Made by a program: the position numbers and the translations under genes
The notes under the pieces: generated by a model
What the model was told of the DNA's origin: nothing
The model's input: the letters and a program-made list of their open reading frames with translations, nothing else
Databases searched by the model: none
Assembly (NCBI GenBank): GCA_017405115.1
Contig: JAFRBA010000153.1
Coordinates: 1-64,000, forward strand
Direction: 5' to 3'
Length of the DNA stretch: 64,000 bases
Source of the DNA: Kiritimatiellia bacterium
Lineage (GTDB): Bacteria; Verrucomicrobiota; Kiritimatiellia; RFP12; UBA1067
In this document: positions 40,128 to 49,097 of the stretch, piece by piece
How the letters are laid out: every line of letters starts with the position of its first letter
How positions within the stretch are numbered: position 1 is the first letter of the stretch

Positions 40128-42332
40128 ATGGCTCGCGTTAAAGCGTCAATTCTGTTCGCAGCGGCAGTTGCCGCCTCGCTTTCCGCCGTCGCGGTGGAGA
40201 ACCCCACGACGAGCCCGTTCAAGGACGGCGAAACCGTGGTGTTCTGGGGCGACTCGATAACCCAGCAGGCGAGGTGGATAAGGTTTCTGACCGACTTCTA
40301 CCACACTCGCTACCCCGAGCGGAACATCAGGTACCGCAACGCCGGAATCGCCGGCAACTCGTTCGGCGGCGGCATAAAGCAGATGCCGCTCGACGTGACG
40401 CTGTGGAAGCCTACGACGATCGTGACCATGTTCGGCATGAACGACTCCGCCGCGGCCCCGCGCCCCGACAAGTACCATCCGGGCTGGCCGTCCAACGACG
40501 TCGAGCGCGCGCGGCTGAGGAAGCGCGTGGACGGAGGGTACAAGATCGATGCAAACCACGCCCTCGCCGAGATACGCAAGCAGTGCGGCGAGGCGACGCG
40601 CATCGTGATGATGACGCCGTCGATCTACGATTCCACCGCCCGCGCGCCGAAGGACGAGCCGGTCAACGACGGCTGGAACATTACGCTCGGCGAAAGCGGC
40701 AAGAAGCTGATCGAGGGCTACGAGAAGGGCAAGTGGGAGCTTGTCGACATCTGGACGCCCATGACCGCCTTCAACGAAAGGCAGCAGAAGATCAACCCGA
40801 AGTTCTCGGTTGTCAGCAACCAGGAGCGCGTGCATCCCGACGACCGCGGCGGCTACTTCATGGCGCAGCAGATACTGATGGCGCAGGGCGTCGACCGCAC
40901 CGTCAGCAAGATCTCGTTCGACGCCGGGCGCGGCGTCGTGGAGGAGGCGCGCAAGGCCGACGTGACCGGCGTCAGGAGAATCGACGGCGGCTGGGAAATG
41001 ACCGTGCTGGAGAAGTCGCTTCCATTCCCGGTGGCGAAGACGGCGCAGGAAGTGTCGTGCCGTTCGCCATGGGGACAGGGCTATTCGCCGTATGTCGGCA
41101 TCAACTACGAATGGTTCTCGGCGAAGGGGCTCGCGAAGGGCGTGTGGGAGCTTTGTGTCGACGGCGAGCTCGTCTGGCGCGGCACCGACGGCGAGTTCGC
41201 CTTCGGCGTCAACCTCGGCAAGAACCCGGACACCCCGCAGATGGCGCACGCGAAGAAGGTGGCGGAGGCGAACCGCCGGCGCGTCGAGCGGGAGGCGTAC
41301 CTGCGCGCCCTCGCGTCGCTGAGGTGGTGGTTCCGCATGAAGGTCGACAAGCCCGACGACGTGGCCGTCGCCGCCAAGTGGCTCGAGGACCACCCCGAAC
41401 GCAAGGACGGGCTCTTCGGTCGCGGGCAGTACCTGAAGGAGTACATGGTCGACTGGCCTCGGCGCGACGAGATATACGCCGAGCTTGACGCGATGGACGC
41501 GGAGCTCGCGAAGCTGCGCCAGCCTATCGCGCGCAAGTGGACGCTCCGCCAGGTCGAGAGCGGCGAGCGCGACTACCTGCCGGCGAAGAAGGTGATGGAA
41601 AGGACCGAGCTCTTCAACGGCAAGGACCTCTCCGGCTGGTACAAGTACCTCTCCGGCCGCGGCCGCGACAACGACCCGCTGAACGTGTTCACCGTCAAGG
41701 ACGGCGTCATCAACATACACGGGTTGGCCACCGGGTGCATCACGACGAAGGAGGCGTACCGCGACTACCGCTGCCAGGTGGAATACCGCTGGGTCGGCAA
41801 GAGCTACATCGGGCGGGCCTGGAAGTGCCACGACTCAGGGTTCCTCTTCCATTCCCAGGGCCCGGACGGCATGTACCACGGCACGTGGAAGTGGTCGTTC
41901 GAGGCCAACATGATTCAGAGCCGCACCCCAGACCTGATCACCGTGGTCCTGCGCGGGTACGCCGTTCCGCCCGAGGCGTACACCTACCGCGCGACGGTGG
42001 ACGTGGACGAGAACGACGTGTGGACGCCGGGCGGCAAGCCGCTTTCAAGGGTGAACAACGGCCACTGGCACAACAAGTTCACGCCGGTGCCGTGGTATGA
42101 CCGCAAGGACAATCCGACGGTGCCGCCTGAAAAGCCGATGGGCGAGTGGAACCTCCTGGAGGTCGTGGCTCGCGGCGACAGGGCGGAGTTCTTCCTGAAC
42201 GGAGTGAAGACTCTCGAGGCGTACGGCCTGCATCCGACCGAGGGACAGCTCCAGATCCAGAGCGAAGGCAGCGACTGCGAAGTCAGGCGCGTGACGCTCC
42301 TGCCCGTGAATGGTATAATAACCGCGCCATGA
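40128..42332 (+). CDS. Secreted SGNH esterase fused to a DUF1080 domain
   Basis: A 734-aa protein with signal peptide (MARVKASILFAAAVAASLSAVAV). Residues about 30-270 form an SGNH/GDSL hydrolase: GDSIT with nucleophile Ser43, GNSFGGG, a GMND block and VHPDDRGGY with the catalytic His. A helical linker with a beta segment leads to a C-terminal DUF1080 domain (from about 505: ELFNGKDLSGWYKYL, FTVKDGVINIHG, DSGFLFHSQG, GEWNLLEVVARGDRAEFFLNGV). DUF1080 has a concanavalin-like fold with reported 3-keto-glycoside hydrolase activity in relatives. The fusion suggests deacylation plus glycoside processing of one substrate. TGGAGAA supports ATG 40128; ATG 40113 is possible. Confidence 0.85.
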   Translation: MARVKASILFAAAVAASLSAVAVENPTTSPFKDGETVVFWGDSITQQARWIRFLTDFYHTRYPERNIRYRNAGIAGNSFGGGIKQMPLDVTLWKPTTIVTMFGMNDSAAAPRPDKYHPGWPSNDVERARLRKRVDGGYKIDANHALAEIRKQCGEATRIVMMTPSIYDSTARAPKDEPVNDGWNITLGESGKKLIEGYEKGKWELVDIWTPMTAFNERQQKINPKFSVVSNQERVHPDDRGGYFMAQQILMAQGVDRTVSKISFDAGRGVVEEARKADVTGVRRIDGGWEMTVLEKSLPFPVAKTAQEVSCRSPWGQGYSPYVGINYEWFSAKGLAKGVWELCVDGELVWRGTDGEFAFGVNLGKNPDTPQMAHAKKVAEANRRRVEREAYLRALASLRWWFRMKVDKPDDVAVAAKWLEDHPERKDGLFGRGQYLKEYMVDWPRRDEIYAELDAMDAELAKLRQPIARKWTLRQVESGERDYLPAKKVMERTELFNGKDLSGWYKYLSGRGRDNDPLNVFTVKDGVINIHGLATGCITTKEAYRDYRCQVEYRWVGKSYIGRAWKCHDSGFLFHSQGPDGMYHGTWKWSFEANMIQSRTPDLITVVLRGYAVPPEAYTYRATVDVDENDVWTPGGKPLSRVNNGHWHNKFTPVPWYDRKDNPTVPPEKPMGEWNLLEVVARGDRAEFFLNGVKTLEAYGLHPTEGQLQIQSEGSDCEVRRVTLLPVNGIITAP
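42311..42319 (+). promoter_or_regulatory. Extended -10 promoter inside the end of the upstream gene, leaderless
   Basis: TGGTATAAT encodes part of the last residues (NGIIT) of the SGNH-DUF1080 protein. It places the next ATG (42329) 9 nt downstream. Confidence 0.65.
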
Positions 42333-43792
42333 AAAACTCACATCGCCGCAGAGTGCGGCTCGGCGCTCTCGTGTGCGCCTTCACGTTGCTTGCCTCGGCC
42401 ATGCCGAGCGCCTTCGGCAGCCAGATGCGCGTCGCGCTCACGTTCGACGACTCGCTCAAGGACCACCTTCTCATCGCCGCACCGCTTCTGGAGAAGCATG
42501 GCTGGCGCGGCACGTTCAACATCGTCACGGACTGGGTCGGCTCGGGTGAGAAGTTCCTTACGTGGGAAGACGTCGGGGAGCTCGTCCGGCGCGGGCACGA
42601 GATAGCCACCCACACGAAGACCCACCGCAGCCTCGTAAAGCTCCTCGCCGAGGAGGGGGAGGAGGCGGTGAGAAGGGAGCTTGCCGAGTCTCGCGACGCC
42701 ATCGCCGACGCGACCGGCTTCACGCCGCGCTACATGTGCTCCCCGTTCGTCGCGCAGAACGAGGACACGGCGCGCCTCTGCCGCGCGGAGGGCCTGCGCC
42801 AGATGGCCGCGTGCAGGATGAACTTCGGCCAGGGCGACGAGGGGAAGACGCGCGCCATGGTCGAATCGCGCGTGAAGAGCGGCGCGCGCCGCCTCGACAT
42901 GCTGCACCACGGCATAGCGGCCGACGGGCGCGGCGGATGGCATCCGTTCCGCGACCGCGCGGCGTTCGAGCGCCATCTAGACGACATCGCGGCCATGGAG
43001 CGCGAGGGCAAGATCGTCGTGACGGACTACGACGGGATGGTGTCCGACTGCCGACTGCCGGCTTCGGCATGGCCGCGGCACGGCGTCTTGGCGCTGTCGT
43101 TCGACGACCGCAACATGGCGGACTGGGAGAGGGCGTTTCCGATCTTCGAGGCGCATGGGGCGTCCGCCACGTTCTTCATCTGCGGGGCGATAGGGCTGGA
43201 CGAGGTCGGCTTCGCGCGGCGCGCGCTCGCGATGGGGCACGAGGTCGGGCTGCACGGGCACGGCCACCGCAACGCCGACTCGGCGCTCGCGGAGCTTGGC
43301 GCAGACAGGTACTGGTCGCTTGAGATCGAGCCACAGCTGTCGGTCTTCCGCAGTGCGGGCGTGACGATCCGGTCTTTTGCGTATCCGAACTGCCGCCGGA
43401 CCCCGGAGACGGACAAGGTGTTCGCCGCCCATGGCTTCACGCGCCTCCGCGGCAGACAGGACGACGTCCCGAATCCGAATCCGCACGACCCCAAGGGCGA
43501 GAAGCTGGACAAGTGGCATCCGGTCGCCACGTACGACCCCGTTTTCGTTCCATCCGTCCGGCAGCTCTCTTCGCTGCTGATCGGCAACGTGATCATGGGC
43601 GGGTACTATCACACGGACATTGAGGACATAAGCCGTGCGGTGCGCCGCGCCGGAGAGCGCGCGGAGACGCTTTCCATAGTGTCTCACGGCATTGCGCACA
43701 GTCCGAACGGCATCAGCATGAAGACTGAGTGGCTGGAGCGGCTCCTCTCGGAGGCGAACGACAGCGGAGTCGTCGTGAGGGGAGTTCGCTAG
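42329..43792 (+). CDS. Secreted polysaccharide deacetylase with two NodB domains
   Basis: A 487-aa protein: signal peptide (LGALVCAFTLLASAMPSAFG) then two NodB-like domains. The first has ALTFDDSLKDH and HEIATHTKTH. The second (from about 250) has LALSFDDRNMADW, ATFFICGAI and HEVGLHGHGHRN. Both keep the Asp-Asp and His-x3-His metal ligands, so both may be active on N-acetyl or O-acetyl groups of a glycan. The ATG overlaps the previous stop (ATGA). It also has its own promoter 9 nt upstream, so it can be read through or made from a leaderless mRNA. Confidence 0.85.
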   Translation: MKNSHRRRVRLGALVCAFTLLASAMPSAFGSQMRVALTFDDSLKDHLLIAAPLLEKHGWRGTFNIVTDWVGSGEKFLTWEDVGELVRRGHEIATHTKTHRSLVKLLAEEGEEAVRRELAESRDAIADATGFTPRYMCSPFVAQNEDTARLCRAEGLRQMAACRMNFGQGDEGKTRAMVESRVKSGARRLDMLHHGIAADGRGGWHPFRDRAAFERHLDDIAAMEREGKIVVTDYDGMVSDCRLPASAWPRHGVLALSFDDRNMADWERAFPIFEAHGASATFFICGAIGLDEVGFARRALAMGHEVGLHGHGHRNADSALAELGADRYWSLEIEPQLSVFRSAGVTIRSFAYPNCRRTPETDKVFAAHGFTRLRGRQDDVPNPNPHDPKGEKLDKWHPVATYDPVFVPSVRQLSSLLIGNVIMGGYYHTDIEDISRAVRRAGERAETLSIVSHGIAHSPNGISMKTEWLERLLSEANDSGVVVRGVR

Positions 43793-43854
43793 AACTCGCC
43801 AAGCCGCCCAACGGTTGACAGTCAGTCCGTAGGATCGGGCTGCGCCGGTCTTTT

Positions 43855-43863
43855 TGCTATACT
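43855..43863 (+). promoter_or_regulatory. Extended -10 promoter of the MATE gene, leaderless
   Basis: TGCTATACT abuts an ATG at 43864 that would lie upstream of the transcription start. The ATG at 43873 is 9 nt from the -10, matching the other leaderless genes. Confidence 0.6.
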
Positions 43864-43872
43864 ATGCAAAAG

Positions 43873-45201
43873 ATGGAACCATTGAGGCGGCAGTTGATGC
43901 GTCTGACAATCCCCATTTTCATGGAGATTGCCCTTGTCGCGCTTGTCGGCTTCGTCGACATGCTCATGCTCTCGAGCTGCGGCGACGGCGCAGTGGCCGC
44001 AGTGGGCCTCGTAAGCCAGATCATCATGCTGGTGTTCCTCGTGTATCGTTTCGCGGCTTCGGGCGTAGCGGTCGTCTGCGCGCAGTACCACGGGGCGGGG
44101 CTTCGCATGCGGCTCGTCCAGGTCGTCGGCATCGCCTTGGTCTTCAATGCGCTGCTTGGCCTTGGCATAAGCGCGCTGCTCTACCTCAACGCCGAGGCGA
44201 TTCTGCGGATGATGGGGCTTCGCGAGGAGCTCATGGCGGAAGGCGCCGCCTATCTGCGCATAACCGGTGCGTTCACGTTCTTCCAGGCGATGGGCTTTAC
44301 GTTCAGCTCGTCCTTGCGCAGCGTGGACCGCGTCCGGTCGCCGATGGTCGCCACCGCGGTCGCCAACGTCGTCAATGTCGTCGGCAACTATCTGCTGATA
44401 TACGGCCACTGCGGGTGTCCCGCGCTTGGCGTCGTAGGCGCGGCGTGGGCGACTGCGGCGAGCCAGGGCGTGTCGATGGCGATCCTCCTGGTCCATCACG
44501 CCAGGGTCCACATCCGCCGCTACCCGCTTGCCTGGTTCAGGCCGTTCCCCTGGCGGGAGTTCGCGGCCATATTCAAGATCGGGCTTCCGGCAATCGGCGA
44601 GGAGATGTCCTACTGCCTTTCCCAGGCGGTGACGATATACTTCATAAACCAGATATCCACGGAGGCGCTGACGACGCGGACCTATGTCTCCAACAGCGTC
44701 ATGTTCACCTACCTGTTCGGGGTGAGTGCGATCCAGGCGGGCGACATCCTCGTCGGGCATCTCGTCGGCCGGCATCGCTACAAGGCCGCCTATCTTCTCG
44801 GCAACTTCTTCTATCGCCGGGCGCTGGCGGTTTCGCTGTGCTGCAGCGGGGCGCTGGCCCTTGCCGGGCCCTGGGTGCTTGGCCTCCTGACCCAGAATGG
44901 CGAGATCGTCCGCCTTGGGACGATTCTTTTCTGGATAGACTGCGTGCTCGAGATCGGACGTGTCCGCAACATCTTCGCCTGCTGGACGCTTCGTGCAACG
45001 GGCGACGTGATCTACCCCATGGCCGTCGGAATCACCTTCCAGTGGGTGATCGCCGTAGGAGTGTTCTGGGTGTTCGTCATCCCGCTGGGGTTCGGGCTGG
45101 TCGGCGCCTGGGCCGTATTCGCCCTCGACGAAAACGTACGAGGGTGCATCCTCATTCGGCGTTGGCACGCCAGGGCGTGGATGGGTAAGTCCCTCGCCTG
45201 A
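43873..45201 (+). CDS. MATE-family efflux transporter
   Basis: A 442-aa membrane protein with 12 predicted helices in two halves and MATE family features: LRRQLMRLTIPIFMEIALVALVGFVDMLMLS at helix 1, AAVGLVSQI at helix 2, AAWATAASQG at the end of the first half and GLPAIGEEMSYCLSQAV at helix 7. It exports cationic compounds using Na+ or H+ gradients. Start set at 43873 because the preceding in-frame ATG (43864) directly abuts the -10 and should not be transcribed. It converges on the response regulator gene, with a GC-rich hairpin between. Confidence 0.9.
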   Translation: MEPLRRQLMRLTIPIFMEIALVALVGFVDMLMLSSCGDGAVAAVGLVSQIIMLVFLVYRFAASGVAVVCAQYHGAGLRMRLVQVVGIALVFNALLGLGISALLYLNAEAILRMMGLREELMAEGAAYLRITGAFTFFQAMGFTFSSSLRSVDRVRSPMVATAVANVVNVVGNYLLIYGHCGCPALGVVGAAWATAASQGVSMAILLVHHARVHIRRYPLAWFRPFPWREFAAIFKIGLPAIGEEMSYCLSQAVTIYFINQISTEALTTRTYVSNSVMFTYLFGVSAIQAGDILVGHLVGRHRYKAAYLLGNFFYRRALAVSLCCSGALALAGPWVLGLLTQNGEIVRLGTILFWIDCVLEIGRVRNIFACWTLRATGDVIYPMAVGITFQWVIAVGVFWVFVIPLGFGLVGAWAVFALDENVRGCILIRRWHARAWMGKSLA

Positions 45202-45224
45202 AGGCTAAGGCCGTTCTGCTGGGA

Positions 45225-45245
45225 CAACGGGCGTCCCGCCCGTTG
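45225..45245. terminator. Perfect 9-bp hairpin between convergent genes
   Basis: CAACGGGCG and CGCCCGTTG around a TCC loop. Placed between the ends of the MATE and regulator genes it may end both transcripts. There is no clear T-tract, so efficiency is uncertain. Confidence 0.5.
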
Positions 45246-45299
45246 AAGGTGGCGTGGGCGAGCAGGACGCCAGAGGAAATCGGACCGGGTTCGCTACTG

Positions 45300-45920
45300 T
45301 CAGGACTTGAGAAGCCGCTTGCGGAATGCTGTCGCCACGGCCTCCGTACGGCTTGACGCGCCGAGTTTGCGGCGGATTGCGTCAAGGTGCTGGTTTACGG
45401 CGTAGGCGGAGATGTCCAGGCGACTTGCAATCTGTTCGCTCGAGAGGCCCTTGCTCGTGTACTCAAGAATCTCGAGCTGCCGGTCGGTGAGCGTCGGCGG
45501 ATGGGGATCCTCCCTGATCATCGCCTTGATCTCCGGCGAGAACGCCATGCCGCCTGCGGCAATGGTGTGGATCGAGGCGACGAGGTAGTCGTCTTCGGTG
45601 TCCTTCACGAGCGCACCCGAGGCACCCGCCTCTATCGCCCGCGCGACGTCGATGGAAGTCGAGTACGTGGTAAGAATCAGCACGTACGTCTCTGGCAGGG
45701 CACTGCGTATCTGCCGTGTAGCCTCCACGCCGTCCATGACCGGCATGGAAAGATCCATGATGACGACGTCGGGCTTCAGCTGTATCGCGACCTTGACTGC
45801 GTCCTCTCCGTTCTTCGCTTCGCCTACGACGGAGAGTTCCTTGTCGAATCCAAGAAGGGTGGCGAGCCCTCGCCTCAGCAGCGCGTGGTCGTCGGCGATT
45901 ATGATGCGTATCGGTTTCAT
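45300..45920 (-). CDS. NarL/LuxR-family response regulator, paralogue 2
   Basis: A 206-aa protein, the same length as the regulator at 26798. Receiver: ADDH at 10-12, Asp56 in VVIMDLSMPVMDG, LTTYST and the Lys of GALVKDT. HTH: LTDRQLEILEYTSKGLSSEQIASRLDISAYAVNQHLDAIRRKLG. The recognition helix (ISAYAVNQHLDAI) differs from paralogue 1 (ISTDAVKQHLNAI), so DNA targets may have diverged or may overlap. It starts 6 nt after the kinase gene with AGGA close to the ATG; last gene of an ATPase-kinase-regulator operon. Confidence 0.94.
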   Translation of the reverse strand: MKPIRIIIADDHALLRRGLATLLGFDKELSVVGEAKNGEDAVKVAIQLKPDVVIMDLSMPVMDGVEATRQIRSALPETYVLILTTYSTSIDVARAIEAGASGALVKDTEDDYLVASIHTIAAGGMAFSPEIKAMIREDPHPPTLTDRQLEILEYTSKGLSSEQIASRLDISAYAVNQHLDAIRRKLGASSRTEAVATAFRKRLLKS

Positions 45921-45926
45921 TCCTGG

Positions 45927-47741
45927 TCAGTCGTCCTTCCTCGTTATCTTTACGCGGGCGAGAGTGCCCTTGCTGGGCGAGGACTCTATCTCGAAGGTGC
46001 CGCACAGCCGTTCTACGCGCTCGGTGATCCCGTCGAGGCCGAAGTGCCCGTCGTCGCGCCCCGGACGGTTCTCCGTGTCGAAGCCGCATCCGTCGTCGCG
46101 GACCGACACCTCCAGGGCCGCCTTGTCCACCACTCCCGCAATCTGGATCGACTTGGCCTTTCCGTGCTGCACGGCGTTTGCGACGAGTTCGCGGACGATG
46201 TTGAGCGTGCCGTGGGCAATGGTGTCGCTGATGTACTGGCGCGGCCCAGAAAAGTTGATCGCAAGCGAGGCCTCGCCTGCAACCGGGGCGACGGTCTGCC
46301 GTATCGCCTCCGCGAAGCTCGGCTCGTCGAGGATGTCGTTTCTGAGGTCCCAGAGGCAGCGCCTGAGGTCTGTGCGGCACGACTTGATCGTCTTCGCGGC
46401 CGTATCGAGGAGCTCCGAAGTCGCGGGGTCCTTGTCGCCGAGTGTGTTCCGCGCGGCGGAGACCTGATAGCCGATTACCGTGAGATTCTGCGAGAGCGAG
46501 TCGTGCAGGTCTGCCGCAAGCCGCGTCCGTTCGCCGATTTTCATTTTCGATTCCATCGTGCGCTTCTGCGCCCTGATGACCTCGCGGCTTCTGCGGTCGA
46601 CGAGGACGCGCAGCACCGCGTTCCAGAGCAGGACGAGCGCTATTATGCCCACGAGCGCGGCGACCACTATCGCAAACCGCAGCGGAGTCCACCATGGTGG
46701 CCCTTCGACGACGCGTATGTCCGCGTCCGACCGTGCAACGAGAAACATGCTCTTGTTCCTCGGGAAGGGCACTGACGGACTCCAGAAGTCCGAGTCGATC
46801 ACGCAGATTCCAGATGCCGAGACCAGGCTGCCTATCTTCACATTTCTCAGGGCTCCCTGCGCGTCGCTGCAGTCGATCTGGATGGTGAGGCCGTCCTGTT
46901 CGAGGAGAAGCCGCCGCCGGCCGGTTTCGTCCAGCACGAATTCCCTGAGATATCCCTCTATCCTTTCGTTCGAGCCGTAGTATCCGCTGTTGAATATATA
47001 CCGGTTGCTGGGGTGTAGAAGTTCACGGAGGGAGACTGTTGACGGACTTTTGACGACCGTCGGCGTTCCGTCCGCAGCACGCCAGCAGGCCCGTATGAGG
47101 TGCAGCCGATACAGGTCTGTCACGGGAATGCCGGACACCTCCACGAACGCACCCAGCTCCGGGAGGCCGACTCCGTCGCGGAATTCGACCATCATGGATG
47201 ATTTCTGGTTCTTGTAGAGTATTGCCTTGTTGCCCTGCCATCTGCACACCACCGTGCCACAGACCTTGCCGCGGCCGAGCGAGGCGACTTCGCCAAGGGT
47301 TGGAGTTGAAGAGGGCAGTGTCGGCACGTCAAACGGATCGCTTCCGCCGTCGTCCGCAAGCCGTATGTTCGACACGGCGCCGACATCGAGTTGCCTGCGG
47401 GTTATGAGGCGGTCGTACGAAGGCACATCCCTGGCCTTGCCGGACACGACAACATTGCGGCCTATGAACGGCTGCAGCTCACGGAGCGTCTGCGCGGTGT
47501 CGTCCGACTGGATGAATGCATAGACAAAGTTTCCGTCGCTGTTCAGCACGATGAACACATAGTCTTCGTCGATGGTGTCCTTGAATGCGTCTACGACGAC
47601 GCCCCTGAGCGAAACTGTGCCGCTGTCTACGCCGTGAAGCAGAAAGTCCGCCGTCTCGACGACAACGGGCTCCTCTGCGGCGAAGGCGCAGAAGGCCGTT
47701 GCCGTGAGCAAAGCGGACAGTTGGAGGATGAGGCGGGTCAT
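45927..47741 (-). CDS. Sensor histidine kinase (HisKA_3), paralogue 2
   Basis: A 604-aa kinase of the same design as that at 27415: signal peptide, OB-like beta modules in about 330 exported residues (VSLRGVVVDAFKDTIDEDYVFIVL, GRNVVVSGKARDV, GSLVSASGICVIDSDFWSPS), one transmembrane helix (FAIVVAALVGIIALVLLWN), HisKA_3 box RTRLAADLHDSLSQNLTV with His413, N-box ELVANAVQHGKA, G1 DDGCGFD and GHFGLDG. The exported part is about 100 residues shorter than in paralogue 1. Its ATG overlaps the stop of the ATPase gene (ATGA), tying sensor synthesis to the ATPase. Confidence 0.92.
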   Translation of the reverse strand: MTRLILQLSALLTATAFCAFAAEEPVVVETADFLLHGVDSGTVSLRGVVVDAFKDTIDEDYVFIVLNSDGNFVYAFIQSDDTAQTLRELQPFIGRNVVVSGKARDVPSYDRLITRRQLDVGAVSNIRLADDGGSDPFDVPTLPSSTPTLGEVASLGRGKVCGTVVCRWQGNKAILYKNQKSSMMVEFRDGVGLPELGAFVEVSGIPVTDLYRLHLIRACWRAADGTPTVVKSPSTVSLRELLHPSNRYIFNSGYYGSNERIEGYLREFVLDETGRRRLLLEQDGLTIQIDCSDAQGALRNVKIGSLVSASGICVIDSDFWSPSVPFPRNKSMFLVARSDADIRVVEGPPWWTPLRFAIVVAALVGIIALVLLWNAVLRVLVDRRSREVIRAQKRTMESKMKIGERTRLAADLHDSLSQNLTVIGYQVSAARNTLGDKDPATSELLDTAAKTIKSCRTDLRRCLWDLRNDILDEPSFAEAIRQTVAPVAGEASLAINFSGPRQYISDTIAHGTLNIVRELVANAVQHGKAKSIQIAGVVDKAALEVSVRDDGCGFDTENRPGRDDGHFGLDGITERVERLCGTFEIESSPSKGTLARVKITRKDD

Positions 47742-49057
47742 GCCGGATATTGCCCCTGTCTGGCGAGTGCGCCAGCATAGTAGATCGGGATAAACCGCAG
47801 CCGCTGTTCTGGCAGTTCCCCAAACGGCGCGGAGGAAAGCACGATGGCGTCATACACCGTTGGATATTCCTTCATCAGTTGATGTACGCTCTTGAGCCTT
47901 CCGGCCGCGCCGCTCTTGACTTCGACCGGTAGGGGGCGTCCGTTCAGCGCGACCATGAAATCGACTTCCGCCTGAGCGTTCTTCGCGTCGCGCTTCCACC
48001 AGTGCGGTTCGTCGCCGCCAAACGATGCTGCAAGTTCCTGTGCCACGAACTGCTCGGCTAGTGCTCCGTTGTAGATGCCGAGAAGGTCGCGCTCGCGCAG
48101 AACCTCGTCAGCTGGACGTCCCGACATGGCCTGAAGAAGCCCGATGTCCCCGGCATACGGCTTTATGCGCACCACGGTGTCGAGGTTGAATGGCAGGGCG
48201 GCGGACGCGACCGCGCGCGAGAGCCTGACCAGCCTTGCCTTGGCAAGAAGTTCAAGCGCCTTCTTGTTCGTGGCGCCGGTGTGTTCGCGGGAGAGCGCGG
48301 CATACGATATCTGGCGCCCGGCGGAGGCGTTTGCGCTGCGCCATATCTCGCGGAGCGTGGAGGAGTCCATGCGCTCTGGGTATTTCGAGAAATCCTGTTC
48401 GAAAGCGGCAATCAGGTCGTTCTGGATCGAGCGCACATCAAGCAGACTGCCGCCCTCTATCCGCGTCTTTACGCATTCGGGCAGTCCTCCTGTCAGGGAA
48501 TATGTGCGGACTTCATCAAGCAGCCTGCGATGCACGGACTCCGGCAGTGCCTTCGGCACGCCTCCAACCGCCTCCGCCAAAGGCTCGTTTCCAGTGGCCA
48601 TAAGATATTCGGCGAAAGTCATTGGATGCAGTTCCGCAAACTGAACGCGTCCGACGGGAAACTGCAAGTCTTCCAAGGCGAAATCCAGCAGCGACCCCGC
48701 CGCGACAACTGGAATGTGAGGCGTCTTCTCGTAGAAGTAGCGCAGCGATGCCAATGCTCTGGGACATAACTGTACCTCGTCAAGGAACAGCAGCGCATGG
48801 CCATCCCTGATTCGCGTTCCGCTCATCAGTTCAAGTTCGTCGCAGATCCGAACTGGATCGAGATCTCGTTCAAACACTGAGTGCCATTCCTTGGAAAACT
48901 CAAAATTCACCTCAAGAAACGCATTCTTGAAAAAGGTCTTTGCGAAATCCCGTACGCACCAAGTCTTGCCTGTCTGCCGCATTCCGCGGACTATCAGGGG
49001 CTTGTGTACTGTTTTCATGTGCCATTCTTCAAGCGTTTTTGCAAATTCCCGCTGCAT
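47738..49057 (-). CDS. AAA+ ATPase with DUF4143 domain, second copy
   Basis: A 439-aa protein: Walker A RGMRQTGKT (about 23-31), Walker B ALLFLDEVQ, sensor-like GSLLDFA, then a winged-helix/DUF4143 region ending in a nuclease-like motif (AEVDFMVALNGRPLPVEVKSG, the D-x(n)-E-x-K pattern). It is more divergent from the copy at 498 than the two kinases are from each other. AAGGGG is 8 nt before the ATG. First gene of the operon with kinase and regulator, an unusual partner for a two-component system. Confidence 0.87.
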   Translation of the reverse strand: MQREFAKTLEEWHMKTVHKPLIVRGMRQTGKTWCVRDFAKTFFKNAFLEVNFEFSKEWHSVFERDLDPVRICDELELMSGTRIRDGHALLFLDEVQLCPRALASLRYFYEKTPHIPVVAAGSLLDFALEDLQFPVGRVQFAELHPMTFAEYLMATGNEPLAEAVGGVPKALPESVHRRLLDEVRTYSLTGGLPECVKTRIEGGSLLDVRSIQNDLIAAFEQDFSKYPERMDSSTLREIWRSANASAGRQISYAALSREHTGATNKKALELLAKARLVRLSRAVASAALPFNLDTVVRIKPYAGDIGLLQAMSGRPADEVLRERDLLGIYNGALAEQFVAQELAASFGGDEPHWWKRDAKNAQAEVDFMVALNGRPLPVEVKSGAAGRLKSVHQLMKEYPTVYDAIVLSSAPFGELPEQRLRFIPIYYAGALARQGQYPA

Positions 49058-49088
49058 TTTGTTTTCCCCTTCTTTCGATTTTCGCGGA

Positions 49089-49097
49089 ATTATATCA
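49089..49097 (-). promoter_or_regulatory. Extended -10 promoter of the ATPase-kinase-regulator operon
   Basis: TGATATAAT on the minus strand, 31 nt before ATG 49057, with an SD in the short leader. Confidence 0.65.

Noticed and set aside
43815..43820. TTGACA as a -35 for the MATE gene
   Set aside because: It lies 37 nt from the TATACT and no -10 is found at 16-18 nt, so it is probably chance.
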